From Trichoderma breve (taxonomy: Eukaryota; Ascomycota; Sordariomycetes; Hypocreales; Hypocreaceae): a stretch of 64,000 nt of DNA. Below, piece by piece: positions 46,401 to 57,883 of this stretch. Under the pieces are notes generated by a model, which saw only the letters and a list, made by a program, of their open reading frames with translations, did no database searches and was not told the origin of the DNA. A program made the translations under genes and the position numbers. The stretch spans positions 5,828,001 through 5,892,000 of the forward strand of contig NC_079234.1 of assembly GCF_028502605.1 (NCBI RefSeq), given 5' to 3'. The first letter of the stretch is position 1. Every line of letters starts with the position of its first letter.

Positions 46401-48940
46401 AAGGAGCTCACGGAACCTTCTAAGAAACCTTGTTGCCGCCTCTGCTCATTGGCCTGCGCCCACATCCCCCGACCCGGCATGTGCCCGCCGATATACTACT
46501 TTCTTTGTTCTTTGTAGTTATACATCCGGAGCTCATTCACGGAGTTGGCACCGGTGGATCTCCCTGCCTCATGCAGCCATCTCCCGTGGCCCTCCGTACG
46601 GAGTACATGGAGCGACTATCTGCTCTCTGCAGTATGCAGTACGACTTCGACTGTAAGTCCCGGGGCTCATTTTGGGGAACCCACCGATGGGGAGCCATAG
46701 CTTGACACCGCCGACTAATGTCTTGTTAGCAACCCCAACTCATTGCGGAGCGCATACAAGTACACATGATAGGCTGGCGCCAAATGCTGAAATATACAGT
46801 ACAGGTAGCCCAAGGGAGAGATGAGCCCTTAGCTGAGCAAACCTGGCCCTGGGCGGTGCAATTTCATTAGCGGCCCAGCGGCCAGCCACCGGCTTGGATT
46901 AAGTTCCTTTCACATGATGGGGATCTGAATGCCTGGAGGGGAAGGGAAGGGGGTAAAGGCAAGTTGGAATAAGAAAAAAGCAAAGAAAATGAGCTGACAA
47001 TGATGGCAGTAATACACACTAACCTCCCAAAACAGAAGCAAATCGACCAGGGCGCTAAGCAACGGCAGCTTCCTTGGCGAAGCGAAAGGCGAAAGGGGAG
47101 CATCAGCCACATGGACAGACAGACAGCCGCAAGCCGCGCTGCTGCTGCAAGTTGCTCCGCACTCTCAGCCCTCATCACAGGTCATATACATACTCATATG
47201 TCCGTGATGTACTCGTATATGTGCAAGTCGATAGTCTCCCGGAGCTCTGCTTACCATTGGCGCCAGTGTCATGCTGGCAGCTTCATTCGTGGACATGTAC
47301 ATGGAAATGGAGGAGCTTGACCACCGCCTCAGCACCACCTGAGCACCACAGTCGCTCCGTCTATGCGTCGCCAAGAGGATTCGCCTCCGCCTGGCTCCCA
47401 GCGAGAGCCTTGGCAAGCCATCAAAGGGGACGACAGCCGTGCAAGCAGCTCCTGGTAGCGGCCGATAAACCTGGTGATGCTCACCCGGGGGCTCCAAAAG
47501 ACGCTGCGACGCCTGCATTCCAGCTCAGGAGCCACTACGCCCAAAAAACCATCCCTCTGACCGTATCGTCTGGCTTCAGGCGTTTTGCTTTGTACAGCGG
47601 AATATCATCCCGTCACTGCTGCAGGGATCCAGGCGGCTGAGAGGGGTGCTGCAACCGCCAGCATCCGCGGTCCAGATAGACGTGGTAATGCTACGTCGTC
47701 GCCTCCTAGTGGTTTCCGTCGTTTTAGCCTACGGTCCCTCCAGAGCAGGCTAATAAGTGGGAGAGACCTGAGACTTGCACACACGAGTTGCATCGACTAT
47801 CAGCCAGCTTGATGCATAGAGGATCTAGCCGCATGACTTAGCCTGCCGGCTCTGCGATTCCTCTGCAGCTCCACAAGGCGAAACGTACGTATCTGCTAAT
47901 AGAGGAGCCGGTCCATCGTGCCTGGTGGCATCGGTGGCTAGAGGCATCAAGTCGCCGTCCCAGCGCTCCTTACCGTACAAATCCATCGGAATAATTAGCT
48001 GTACATTCAGATAAGCGAACACCAACGTCCTGGACAAGGTTCTTAGTCCTTTAACGCTCCTGGCTCTGCCGATGCTGCCATTTACTCGTACTGTACGGAG
48101 TACGGGGCGGCGGATACAGGCAGTACTATATGTACAGTCCAAAGTGGTGGCAGCGCTGACCGTTCGAGCGTCGCATTGCCAACAGAAGCTGAAGAGACGG
48201 GCCTGGCTCTGGCCCACTTTGAAGCCTGCTGGCCTGCCCCCTATTATCACTCCATTACAGAACAACAAATACGGACTTGCGAGTGACCTGAATGGCTTCG
48301 CACGGCTGGGGTGTGCAAGTAGGGAGAGGGCCTAGTGCAGCAGAGGTGGCAGGACAGAGTCGCAACAGATGCCATCATGAGACAAGGCTGCGTCTTCACC
48401 GTTGTTCGGGCTCGGGTTTGCTTCAAGACAGCCTCCTTGTCGGTAAATCGTATTGCCTCGAAGCTCTTGATAACTTACAGCAACGGGCGCTAACTCCGCA
48501 TTATGCATACAGGTATGGTCAGCCTCCTGCAATGTTGGTCTGATCTTCTCAAGGCCTGGGTATGTACTTACTGTAGGGCTTCCCAAGCCCACCGAAACAC
48601 CGAGTCATTCCATGCCCTGCCCGGCTTGTCTCCTTTCCTCGGCAAAGAGCACCAGGCCGGTCAACAGGGTCCTCTTGGCTTCTACTCCGTACTGTACGAT
48701 CCTTTTTCTCCCAATCTTGCCTTTCATTCCTTCGGCGCTCCCTATTCGCGTAGTCGTCTCGCTACCAGTCTAGATTGGATGTGGCAGGCAGCCCCTGGCC
48801 GCAATGTGCGGAGAATGCTACAGGTTACCTGCAGGCATGCAGTTTGTGTGCGCGTGTTTAACATGGCCACGCAGTAGTATCATATCACATGCAGGTAGAG
48901 CTCTGATATATACGAAGCAGTGTCACTACATACAGCTAAT

Positions 48941-48959
48941 GCTGCTGCTGCTGCTGCTG
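48941..48959. repeat. GCT microsatellite
   Basis: Six perfect copies of GCT in non-coding DNA. Confidence 0.9.
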
Positions 48960-49166
48960 TTATATTACGTGGTCCTACTAACAGCTGATGCTACCCCAAA
49001 CTCTCTTCGGGATATGTACGAAGCGGTAATGCTGCTCCGTGCCCATCATATGTACAGCTATGCATTAACATAGATAGCGTCTCACGCCGTCCTATAGGAA
49101 CCGATTCCATTGCAAGGCGTTCATCCATCTGCAGAAAGGCAATCCCACAGGTTGCAAGGCACACAT

Positions 49167-50612
49167 TTACAAGGATCCTCGGCCGCACTGTCGCAACAGA
49201 GGCTCCACCGCTTGCCAATCAAGCCCAGACTCGTTCGTCTCTGCGTTGTTGTTTCCAATGACAATCCACGGGCTTGCACGGCATGTCCGCGTCTCTCTGT
49301 CATAAGTCCACGCCAGGCAGCTCTTCCTGTTCCGGCACTTACTGCGGCACACCTCTGCCGATGCGATCCTCTCCCATGTCGTTGTGCCTTCGCCCGTCGG
49401 CCCCACGTAGTCCCGCATCTGACGTACCGGCTCGCGGCCAGCGTTGTCAAGTGAAGTGTCAGCAAAGAGCTGCCATAGTTGGGCCCAAATCACTGGCTGC
49501 TCTCTGTTGTTGGAGAGAGCTTGACCGACGGCTTCCATGGCCCCTGGTCTGCGGGCGCCGTGAAAGGACACAATGGGCGAGCAGAAGCGGTCTCTCTGGA
49601 TTCGGGCCATGTCAGGCGGCTCACCGTTGAAATGGTGGCTATACCGCTCGTCGAGATAGATGCCCAGCTTGATCAGCGTCAGGCCTACAAGGCGGTCACC
49701 CCATGTCTCATCGAGAGAGTCGATATATGACTGAGCGACGATGTCGGGGCGATGGAATAGTCGCCGCATGACCTCCCGCGAGAGCACAATACCAGAGCCT
49801 CCGTGTGCGAATCGAGACTTGTAGTCACCTACGGCGTTGCCCAAATAGTATGGCCTTGAGGGGTCCAAATGGCTCAAGAGTAGATGCAACGAGGGCTCAA
49901 TCAAGAAGGTATCGTCATCCAGGATGATGTACCATTGCTTGTCAGGCATCAGTTTGTAAGCCAACTCCATGCCGGCTATGAACTTGACCGCTCAGACGTT
50001 AGCAGGTTTACCAGACAGGGGAAGGAATCAAGGTCATTGTTTTGTGTGAATTACCTTGAGCGCGTCCAACTCCCACCCAAACTCTTGGCCAATCTCCCTC
50101 GCTTTGTCTTCATCGGCCAAGTCGACTGCTTCTTGAAGGGAGCGATACTTGGCGAGGCGGGGGTGGCCTTGAAGCGACGGATCAATCTTGGGCTTCATCA
50201 TCATGTTGACAACGTTATACACAATAGGCAGCCCATCATCTGTCTGATTTGTTGGCGTCCAGTCTCCAACGACGAAAAAGTTCTTTTTTTCTTTGCTCAG
50301 AATGTTTCCACTGTGAGAGAAAGCCTTTAACAGGGCAGGCACCCGATGGCGAGTGCCATAGCCTGTTTTTACGAGATAGCCGACCTCGTCTCGCAGATTG
50401 AGAGGGTATGGCGGAGGTTGTTGGTGCAGCCAAGCGTCTCGGTCCGTGGCTGACGCTCGGAGGAAGTTGAATAAGCGAGAAGCGTTAAAGTTGATGGAGA
50501 GTCGGATTGGCGAGGTGGGAGGGAGTAATAGAAAGGTGGTGTTGAGGGTGATGAAGAGGCTGGCAAAGAAGAGAATGAAGCGCCGGCGAGTAGGTCGTGG
50601 TATGAATATCAT
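49167..50612 (-). CDS. Type II membrane glycosyltransferase, GT31/fringe-like, with PAN-like tail
   Basis: Two exons, complement(49167-49982, 50055-50612), 457 residues; the 72-nt intron runs GTAATT..TCAAG with branch CTAAC, phase 0. Start at the ATG at 50612 (MIFIPRP): upstream codons are open to 50747 but start only with TTG. A short basic N-terminus and one membrane helix (about 10-32) fit a Golgi type II enzyme. The luminal part has VGDWTP and the metal/nucleotide motif ILDDDTF (D208-D210), then GGSGIVLSREVM, typical of beta-1,3-glycosyltransferases and fringe-like DUF604 proteins. The last about 70 residues have a Cys pattern (AEVCRSKCRNRKSCLAWTY, then TC) like a PAN/apple module, which may bind sugar or protein. 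Donor and acceptor sugars are unknown. Confidence 0.85.
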
Positions 50613-52467
50613 GATGATAAAGACAACTGACTGGATCTCGCAGCTGCACCTCTCTGGTGAGTTAAACGAGATGCTGCTAATCCACACAAAGACACTCCTC
50701 AGCCCCAGCAGCGCATAGTAACTCGACGAATAAAAAGGGACAAACAACCTCTCCAGATTATCACTGATGACACCAGTAAGTCAATGAGCCACTATAACAG
50801 CTCCTCTATTTTAGAACGGCTACGGCCAAGTCTTTGTCCTAGGACATCTATTCCCCCCTCTCTCTCCTCCGACGACGGCCGAAGGCTGCATAAAAAACAT
50901 GGAGTTTTGGTAGCCAAGCCTAAGCCTCCTCTTAATACGTGTACCCTCGTATGACATCGAGTTTCTCCCGTGTATGACACGAGAAGCTCCATAGTCTGTG
51001 CGATGATCCCTCCACTTAGGGCGTCATTAGTAGAAATGCCCAGCCACGGTCCTTTGTTCTTCTCTCTTTTTTTTCGCTCTCCTATTTTATTTACACTAGT
51101 ATAGGCTTGGGTGATACATATTTTTCCACTCGTATAGGCTGATACAGTTTTTGTGTTCCACCTTTGATCGTCAAACGCGAAACTCGCTCATTGGGGTTTG
51201 TGTTGTCATGTCAAGTTGCTAGCGGGATGATCGACGAAGCTTACGCGTGTTTATGGGCACCATAGTACAGGATTGTCTGTGTGGATTATTCTCTTTCTAA
51301 AATAGAAATGTGTTTATAATATTTCACATGGCTACTATCGTGACTTTTTTCGATATACGAAGATGGAACTTGGAGTTGTTTTTGACCAAATGGATGTTTG
51401 TACAACTTCTACTCTGGGCTTCTTTCTTCCCCATAAGCAAATACCCATCTACTTTAGTAACACTAACACCACACGATCTTCGACCACAAGCGATCAGCAC
51501 CACATCCAAGGAAAAGAGAAAAAACTACTAGAATAACCTCAAGGCTAATACTCACAATTCTGTCCATCATCAGCGACCAACCATCATAGCAAGAAATTCG
51601 CCTGCTTTCACAAAATTGGGTGGGCAAATTAGTAGCTAGGGCATCTGTTGTAATTTAAGCTTAATTATGACATTATGCTGCTCAGCGAGATGAGAGATGA
51701 TGAAAGAAAAACTTCTATATAAAGACTCCCTCGAGATTACCCAATTACGGGGCAAAACGGAAGCCCCATACTAAATTTAGCTGAACATTCTTCTAGAACA
51801 AATTTGCGAATGTGGACAATCGGGGGAAATTATAGCTTCTTTTTGCCTGTTCCCACCAAATGCTGAATCGTCATCAACCACAAAGGTTCATTTGGGTCTA
51901 ATTAAACGACTCCCAATAGTAAACTGCGGATATGCCCCAAATCCACTCATAATTTACAACGCTGCGACGGCTGCTCTTTTTGTAGATCCTACTGCTGCTG
52001 CTACTGCTACAAGTACCTGTACTCTCTTACAATGAATGAAAAAATCTCTTCTTCTCGTACAAGTCATCTTCCGCACCGCCCCCTGTCCCTCTCTGTCTCC
52101 AATTTCCAATTAATACTTCTCTCTCTCCTATTTCCAATAATAACTTCTCCCTCCACCGCGCAGCCCATACTTGTATGTCCAATGTAGTTTTTTTCCGCGG
52201 CCCAAGCAAAAGCCGACGACAAGGTTCTAAGTTCAGATATGTTCTTCTTTTTTTGGTTCCCCCTGGGCGAACTTTCTACAGTAGTACACAAACCCCCGAA
52301 ATTGAACAAGACGAAAAAAACGCCGGACAAATGCAAAAAAAAGCAAAGGAAAAACAAAACAGAAGAAGAACAAAAGGGGAAAGGGTTCCAAATCGTGAAT
52401 ACTTCGTAATAGGCATTCAAAAAAGAAAAGAAAAGAAAAAAGAACAAGGGGCAATGATGTATGTACT
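50613..52467. other. Intergenic region
   Basis: 1.9 kb with the glycosyltransferase promoter and the 3' end of the ubiquitin protease gene. Purine-rich near 52310-52450. No gene is supported. Confidence 0.4.
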
Positions 52468-54366
52468 TCATTCTTCCGCCTCCAGCTCGTAAAACAGCAG
52501 ATAGACCTCTTTCTGCATGCCCAAGACCTCGCTTGTCTTGGCCTCGCGTACCTTTTCGTCACTCACTCGCCACCACTTGTCCGCGGGCCTCTTCTTCTTG
52601 GGTCGCGGATGAGGCTTGCCGACGCCCAGCGGGCTAGGGGATGAGGATCCGTTGAGGCTTGCTCTGGGAGGCGCGAGTTTAGACAGCGCTGACTTGGTAG
52701 ATGCAGCAACAGATCGAAGGCTACTGGTCTCGCCGTCTCTGCCATTCGTCAGGTCGACGGGGACGCTCCGAGGGGGTCCTGCAGCAGATTCTAGCGACGG
52801 CGTAGACGGAGTCGTATCTGAGGACGGCGAGAGCAAATCCGGAGTCGATATTGAAGGACTGTCGGATCGGAGCGCCGAGATTTGCGGCGTTGAAATGGGC
52901 GTCGGTGTCTTGCTGTAGATTTCAGAGGGCTGAAAGGTATTGATGTTTGCATAGGGAGACGGCGCATTCTGGCGCCTAAATGCTTCGTAGTGACCACTGT
53001 TATGGCCTCCTCGATGTGTCACCACGCCCAGAAGCTTGTATTTGCGCTGTTCGATGACGCTTCCCAGCGGCAACTGCTCGGGAAAGGAGACCTTGGCCGA
53101 GTTTTTCTGTGTGACCTGGCCGATGCCGTAGATGGATCGGGACAGATGAATGGCCAAGATTTTGGGAAACGTAGACATGCGCGTCGTCTTGGCGATTCTC
53201 CTCTTGGGTGCATATCGAATGTCGCCGAGTTCGACGTCCTCGGGCGGCTGTTCCGGGTCAAGGGCAATAGCCATCTTCAACTTTTCAATCTTGTCTTGGG
53301 CGTCAGCCCTGAAGCTCTCGGACGTCGACTTGGCCATCTCGTGCTCGAGGTTGGTCCGGGTCTGCACCAGGCGACACATTTCACACTTGAAGTCGTCGAT
53401 ATATTCCGTCTTAAAAATACCGTCAAAGCATGCGTTGAGCGTTGTCGATGAGACCTGCGGGACTGCGAGCGTCAGGCTGCAGAAAGTCTCCTCCCTCGGC
53501 TTGGTGGTGTAGCCGCAGGTTTGGCACTGGATATGCGACTCGTATTTGCCCTCCAGCGGAAAACCCTCCTCAAGTTCTAGCGGAGGCTTGTTCTGGATCT
53601 CGCGAACGGCTCTCTGCACATCGGCCAGGTCGATGTTGACTGCAATCTCGCTCTCGGATCCCGCGACAGTAGATGCTTCCAATCCCAATCCGTCGGTGAT
53701 GTTGATTTCGACAGCGTCATCCGACTTGTCAGTGTCGTTGCCATCCTTGTCCTTGTCCTTGGTGCTATTCGTACTCGATTCGGTCACTGCCGCCGCAATG
53801 CCCAGCTTCCGAGCATGCAGGCGAGCGCGTTGGCCGGCGTGATACTCGTCCTTTAGCCGCTCTGCCACAATCTGCAGAAACTCTTGCGCATCCTGCTGCT
53901 GCCTGCTGATGCGCTGCTTGAACGCAACCTCCAAGACCTTGACAAAGGGAAAGGGAGAAATGGCCTTTTTCGAAATGGGCCGCTCGTTAAGCGCGTCCAG
54001 CATCTCCTTCAGCCCGTGTGTCACCAGCCCATCCTGAAGGCCCTGCAGCTTCCACTGCGCAAGCTGCTTCCCGTTGCCGTCCAGGGGCTGCACCAGGTTT
54101 GCGTATACGGCCGGGTCCTCGATGCGGCGGCGATGCGTCTCGCGGATCAAGTAGACGCGCAGCTCGGGCAGCCCAGCCAGGGCCTGCAGCACCGAGTTGA
54201 TGAAGCAGTCGTTGGCCTGGTTGCGCAGGCCGACGATGGTTTTCTTGCGCGAGCTAGTAGTGTCGTGGTCGATGGTGAAGGTCGGGCCGAAGACGTAGAT
54301 GAGGGCGGCAGCGGCGAGAGACGCCCCGGCGGCGTACGAGACAACCGACGCCGTCTTATCGGGCAT
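52468..54366 (-). CDS. Membrane-anchored ubiquitin carboxyl-terminal hydrolase, Ubp16/USP30 type
   Basis: 632 residues, one exon; start at 54366 (MPDKTASVVS). The frame is open further upstream, but that part is not USP-like. A single hydrophobic helix (about 9-28; YAAGASLAAAALIYVFG) precedes the USP domain, as in yeast Ubp16 and human USP30 of the mitochondrial outer membrane; placing it there is inference. The Cys box is GLRNQANDCFINSVLQAL (nucleophile C54; the usual GNTC is AN-DC here). The QQQDAQEFL block, two CxxC zinc pairs (CQTCGY and CEMCR) and the His box GGHNSGHYEAF (catalytic H459) are present. Acidic and Ser/Pro-rich inserts interrupt the domain. It should remove ubiquitin from proteins. 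The C-terminal WWRVSDEKV and YLLFYELE are standard USP ends. Confidence 0.92.
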   Translation of the reverse strand: MPDKTASVVSYAAGASLAAAALIYVFGPTFTIDHDTTSSRKKTIVGLRNQANDCFINSVLQALAGLPELRVYLIRETHRRRIEDPAVYANLVQPLDGNGKQLAQWKLQGLQDGLVTHGLKEMLDALNERPISKKAISPFPFVKVLEVAFKQRISRQQQDAQEFLQIVAERLKDEYHAGQRARLHARKLGIAAAVTESSTNSTKDKDKDGNDTDKSDDAVEINITDGLGLEASTVAGSESEIAVNIDLADVQRAVREIQNKPPLELEEGFPLEGKYESHIQCQTCGYTTKPREETFCSLTLAVPQVSSTTLNACFDGIFKTEYIDDFKCEMCRLVQTRTNLEHEMAKSTSESFRADAQDKIEKLKMAIALDPEQPPEDVELGDIRYAPKRRIAKTTRMSTFPKILAIHLSRSIYGIGQVTQKNSAKVSFPEQLPLGSVIEQRKYKLLGVVTHRGGHNSGHYEAFRRQNAPSPYANINTFQPSEIYSKTPTPISTPQISALRSDSPSISTPDLLSPSSDTTPSTPSLESAAGPPRSVPVDLTNGRDGETSSLRSVAASTKSALSKLAPPRASLNGSSSPSPLGVGKPHPRPKKKRPADKWWRVSDEKVREAKTSEVLGMQKEVYLLFYELEAEE

Positions 54367-55850
54367 GGCTGAAGCTGAACTGAAGCTTCGTTCACGATGA
54401 TGTCGGGCGAAGATCTCGGGCTCGGGGGGTGTGAGAGCGAAGCGGAAGCGGAAGCCTCGGGCTTTAGGCGGTGCGGAGAAGAAGCGGATAATATATGCGA
54501 CAGCGAAGAAGTACAGTAGAATAGAATGAATAAAGAAAAATGGAACAATGAACAAAAATCAAATCAAATCAAATCAGGCTCCCTGCTTGGCCGCGCACGC
54601 ACAGGGCAGATGGAGATGCGGGCTGGGCTCGGCTTGAGTTCAGTTCACGCAGTGACGGGCGTTCGCGGGCGGTGGCATTGCAGGCAAGGCAAGGCTGTGA
54701 TTTTGATCTGATCCGAGTTGTGAAAGGAAAAGCAAAAAAGGCACTTTTGGTTGGTTTGTCACACACGCCGGCGCATTTCGAGCCGCCTCGGGTCAGGGCG
54801 AACGAGATTTCCACTCCAGTTCCGCTCCAGTCGGCTAGCTTTCCCGAGCCTGTCCAGTGCAAAAACAGTAGGTAAGAGATACTAAGAGATCCATTACGAA
54901 GCGGCCAGTCGTGACTCCGCAACTTGGCACTGTCAAGTCAATGTGTCATGTTAATAAATCTCGACGGACGGCGGGGAAAACGAAAGCCCCGGATTTCCTG
55001 TTCCTAGCGGGTGACCAGCCAGCCAGCTAGCCAGACAAAGGCCTCCAATTCATCTTTGTTCTGTTCTGTTCTAGCCATTGTGTGTAAGCCGGAGAATTAT
55101 TTTTCGTGCGGTCAAAAAGCCATAGGCCGTGACAAGCCGACATGCCCAAGAAGAGGAAGAAAGCATCAATATGCCATCTCTTGAACGGGCAGCAAGTCGG
55201 TGACAGGTGACGGGCTTCAGAGAAGGCCTTGACTTGAAATATTTGTACAACGCCGTTGGCTAGGAGGCCAGACTTTTTCGGGAAAGATGCTTTGAATTAG
55301 AACAGAATTAGGCTTGAAAAGCATCAAAATTCGAACCTATTTTAGAGACATTGAGGCTGCTACTCATAAAAAGTAACAAATTAGCCCCGGACTCTAATCA
55401 GAAAGTGACTTGTTCCTTGTGCGGCTCTTTATGCATACAGCCGTCGGGCAGCTAGAATGCTCGTTACCTTGCTCACAATTTTGCAGACTACACCGTAGCA
55501 TCCGGATCAAGCCGAAGAACCTCATGAAAGGTGACATTTTCAGATACCAAGAGAAATGTTCTTGAAAAAAAAAACGAAGACACGGCTTACACCACAACAA
55601 TTATGACTCACTGGTACATGATCGCGAAAGCTACCTGTGAGGCGCGAGCTCACCGGCAGCCACCAACCTTTTATACAGAATAGACCTTTCTCTTACTTTT
55701 CGTGCTTTATAGACTCATTTTATTCTTGATTAGGAATGCATATATATATACAACCATCTCCAACTGTACTTCGGCAAACCTATGCCAAGCTGATATTTTT
55801 TTTTTCTTTCCATTCGCTACACCTCCCGACTTATCGCACCTCATACTGTC
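54367..55850. other. Intergenic region
   Basis: 1.5 kb between divergent genes; an AAATC pentamer repeat lies just upstream of the protease gene (about 54557-54575). Nothing else is recognised. Confidence 0.4.
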
Positions 55851-57394
55851 ATGAAACCGCCCAAAATGACGGATCAAACTACAAATACACTCGCATCCTG
55901 GATGTATCTTCCGACAGAATTGCGATTAATGATTCTAGCCCGGCTTGCCGACTTAATCTACTACTCAAAAGAAAGGAACGCTCAAGAGCTGAGACGTCAA
56001 AAATGCGCCTTCGCTACTGTTTCTCGAGAATGGCAGGTATTCTTGAACGATGGACTTTTCGGCACCTCACCTTGCATCAGTCAGACCTTGCGGAATTCGG
56101 CAAGATGATGCAAGATGACAGCAATCGCCGGATGTCTGTGACATTCATCTGTCTGCGCATACAACTCCCAGAGTATGACTGCAAAAAGTGCAAAAAAGGA
56201 GAATCACCCAAGGAAGTCCGAGCTAACCAACGTCTGTTCACAACAGCAGTTTGGGAGCTGTTTTCTATCCTATCTCAATGGGAACAGCACGGCGAGGTTG
56301 GATTGGAGATTAGTGTCCATTCTCCAAGTGATGCCCTTCACTATTGCCAGGAGCTCAAGAGCCGAATCCATCGCAGAGCGAACATGCCCCCGAAATACTC
56401 GAAACCTAGAACAAGAGGCAAGGCCACTCACGGCTGGAGGCAAGGCAGACAAATCGACAACCCCCCCGACGGTGCTAAACTCAGAGTCTTTGGACAACCC
56501 AAAGGGCTAGGCTTCGACTTGCGTACATCGGTGGCCCGCAAGCTAGGAACCCTGCCCGAGGTCAAGGTAGTCACATGGCTGCTCATTCGTCGACAGTTTT
56601 ACCGTCATTTCTCTGTGCCAAAGGCTTTGGAACCGATGATGAAAAGTTTACCTCGCCTAGAGCACCTTTCGTATGAGCCGTGGCGAGGAATCGATACCGA
56701 CAAGATCGCTGGACGGCAGATACGAGACGAACAGCACACTCGTTTATTTCTTGACGTTATACAGCACCATAAGGCTTTACATTCAGTGTCCATGTTTGAG
56801 AACTTCAACCCTGCCATGCATACCAGTGGGAAAAGAGAAGCCTATTCAGCCTTGGGCCAAAGCGTCGCGAAAGCAAGCCAGAACTTGGAGAATCTAGCAG
56901 CCATATTCAACATCGACGCCAAAGACTTCTTCTACGCGTTTTTCCCGAGCCAGAACACAGGAATGCTGCTGCCCAGCATGTCGTGGAGCAAACTAAGGCA
57001 TTTAAACCTTTGCTCAGAGCTCCTTGTCCCGGCACACTACAACGAGCTGATCCAAGTTGCGGCGGCAGCGGCACTCCAGATGCCGAAACTTGTATGCATG
57101 GAACTATGGAACAGTGGGACACACATCACGTCGTGCATATTTACATACTGTAGGTCACGCGACAGGCGACGATACATAGAATTACTCAACACCTGGGGTG
57201 GACGACTTGATAAACAAGCAATTGCGCGCTGGCGGGAGGTGGCAGACCGTGTTGCTGGCTGTGATCTAGACGTACGTTCGCTTTACCTGGACGTAAATGT
57301 GTTTGACAATTATACGGCTGTTCTGCAATATCTACACCTGAGAGGAGGGCTCTTATCTAGGGCGTCTTTATGGGACGTGGTGGCAGGCCTGTAG
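55851..57394 (+). pseudogene. F-box/LRR-like protein gene with an apparent frameshift
   Basis: An F-box starts in one frame (MKPPKMTDQ.., WMYLPTELRLMILARL, FATVSREWQ up to about 56037) and its natural continuation (ERWTFRHLTLHQSDLAEF, then LPEYDCKKC and a long leucine-rich C-terminal part to 57394) is in another frame, open from well before. The change falls between about 56037 and 56045 and equals one missing base. The rest is about 450 intact residues with the pattern usual for large fungal F-box families (SMSWSKLRHLNL, ELWNSG). A 44-nt intron (56037-56080) would keep the frame, but is very short and would remove the conserved RHLTL segment. So it is either a recent pseudogene, a sequencing error, or an unusually short intron. 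Confidence 0.65.
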
Positions 57395-57883
57395 ATGTAT
57401 CAACCAACCTTTGGTTAATTGACCATTGGACACAATGTTAGATGTCTAATGGACATCTCTTTAGACTATAAACAGCATATTTTAGGGTTAGTACACTTGA
57501 CAATCACATCACAAACAATGAATGCAAATAATCACTATCCTAATTCAATTGTGCTATGAGAATACATCTAGATATAGCGTACAATGCTCGAAACTGGTAG
57601 GTATACAGTCCACCCAGCTCCTCTCCTCCTCTCTCTCTCTCCCAAAATCACAATTAGGAAACACGAACCGCAATTTTTGTTTGTTTGCTGCCACCCAAAA
57701 CAAAGGAAAAGTCGGCATCTTGTCGGCCGGTGATGCTAAGGGAAAATACATATAGAACAAAAAAAAAAGAAGAAAGAAACCCATCCAAATTCATCTTTGA
57801 CAAGAAAAGGAAAGGAAAGAACAAAGAAAGAAACAATAGAGGGTATCGTCTAAGCACTGCTCCGCCCACTTCGCAATGACATC
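57395..57883. other. Intergenic region between convergent genes
   Basis: Includes a CT-rich tract (about 57620-57642). Nothing else is recognised. Confidence 0.4.

Larger units (their letters stand above)
43424..49166. other. 5.7-kb stretch without a supportable gene
   Basis: No reading frame here shows family motifs, a credible splice structure or a steady codon pattern; the longer ones (45185-45697, 47074-47640) overlap others on both strands and look random. It holds the long upstream region of the Zn2Cys6 gene and the 3' flank of the glycosyltransferase gene. It is unusually rich in GTAC-type palindromes (for example CTCCGTACGGAG at 46592-46603, and the CTGTACGGAGTACGG area near 48090) and in microsatellites listed separately. 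A long 5' leader, an unrecognised RNA or a very divergent small gene cannot be excluded. Confidence 0.5.

Noticed and set aside
47074..47640. 188-codon plus-strand frame in the gene-free stretch
   Set aside because: Irregular composition with no recognisable motif; equally long frames occur antisense.
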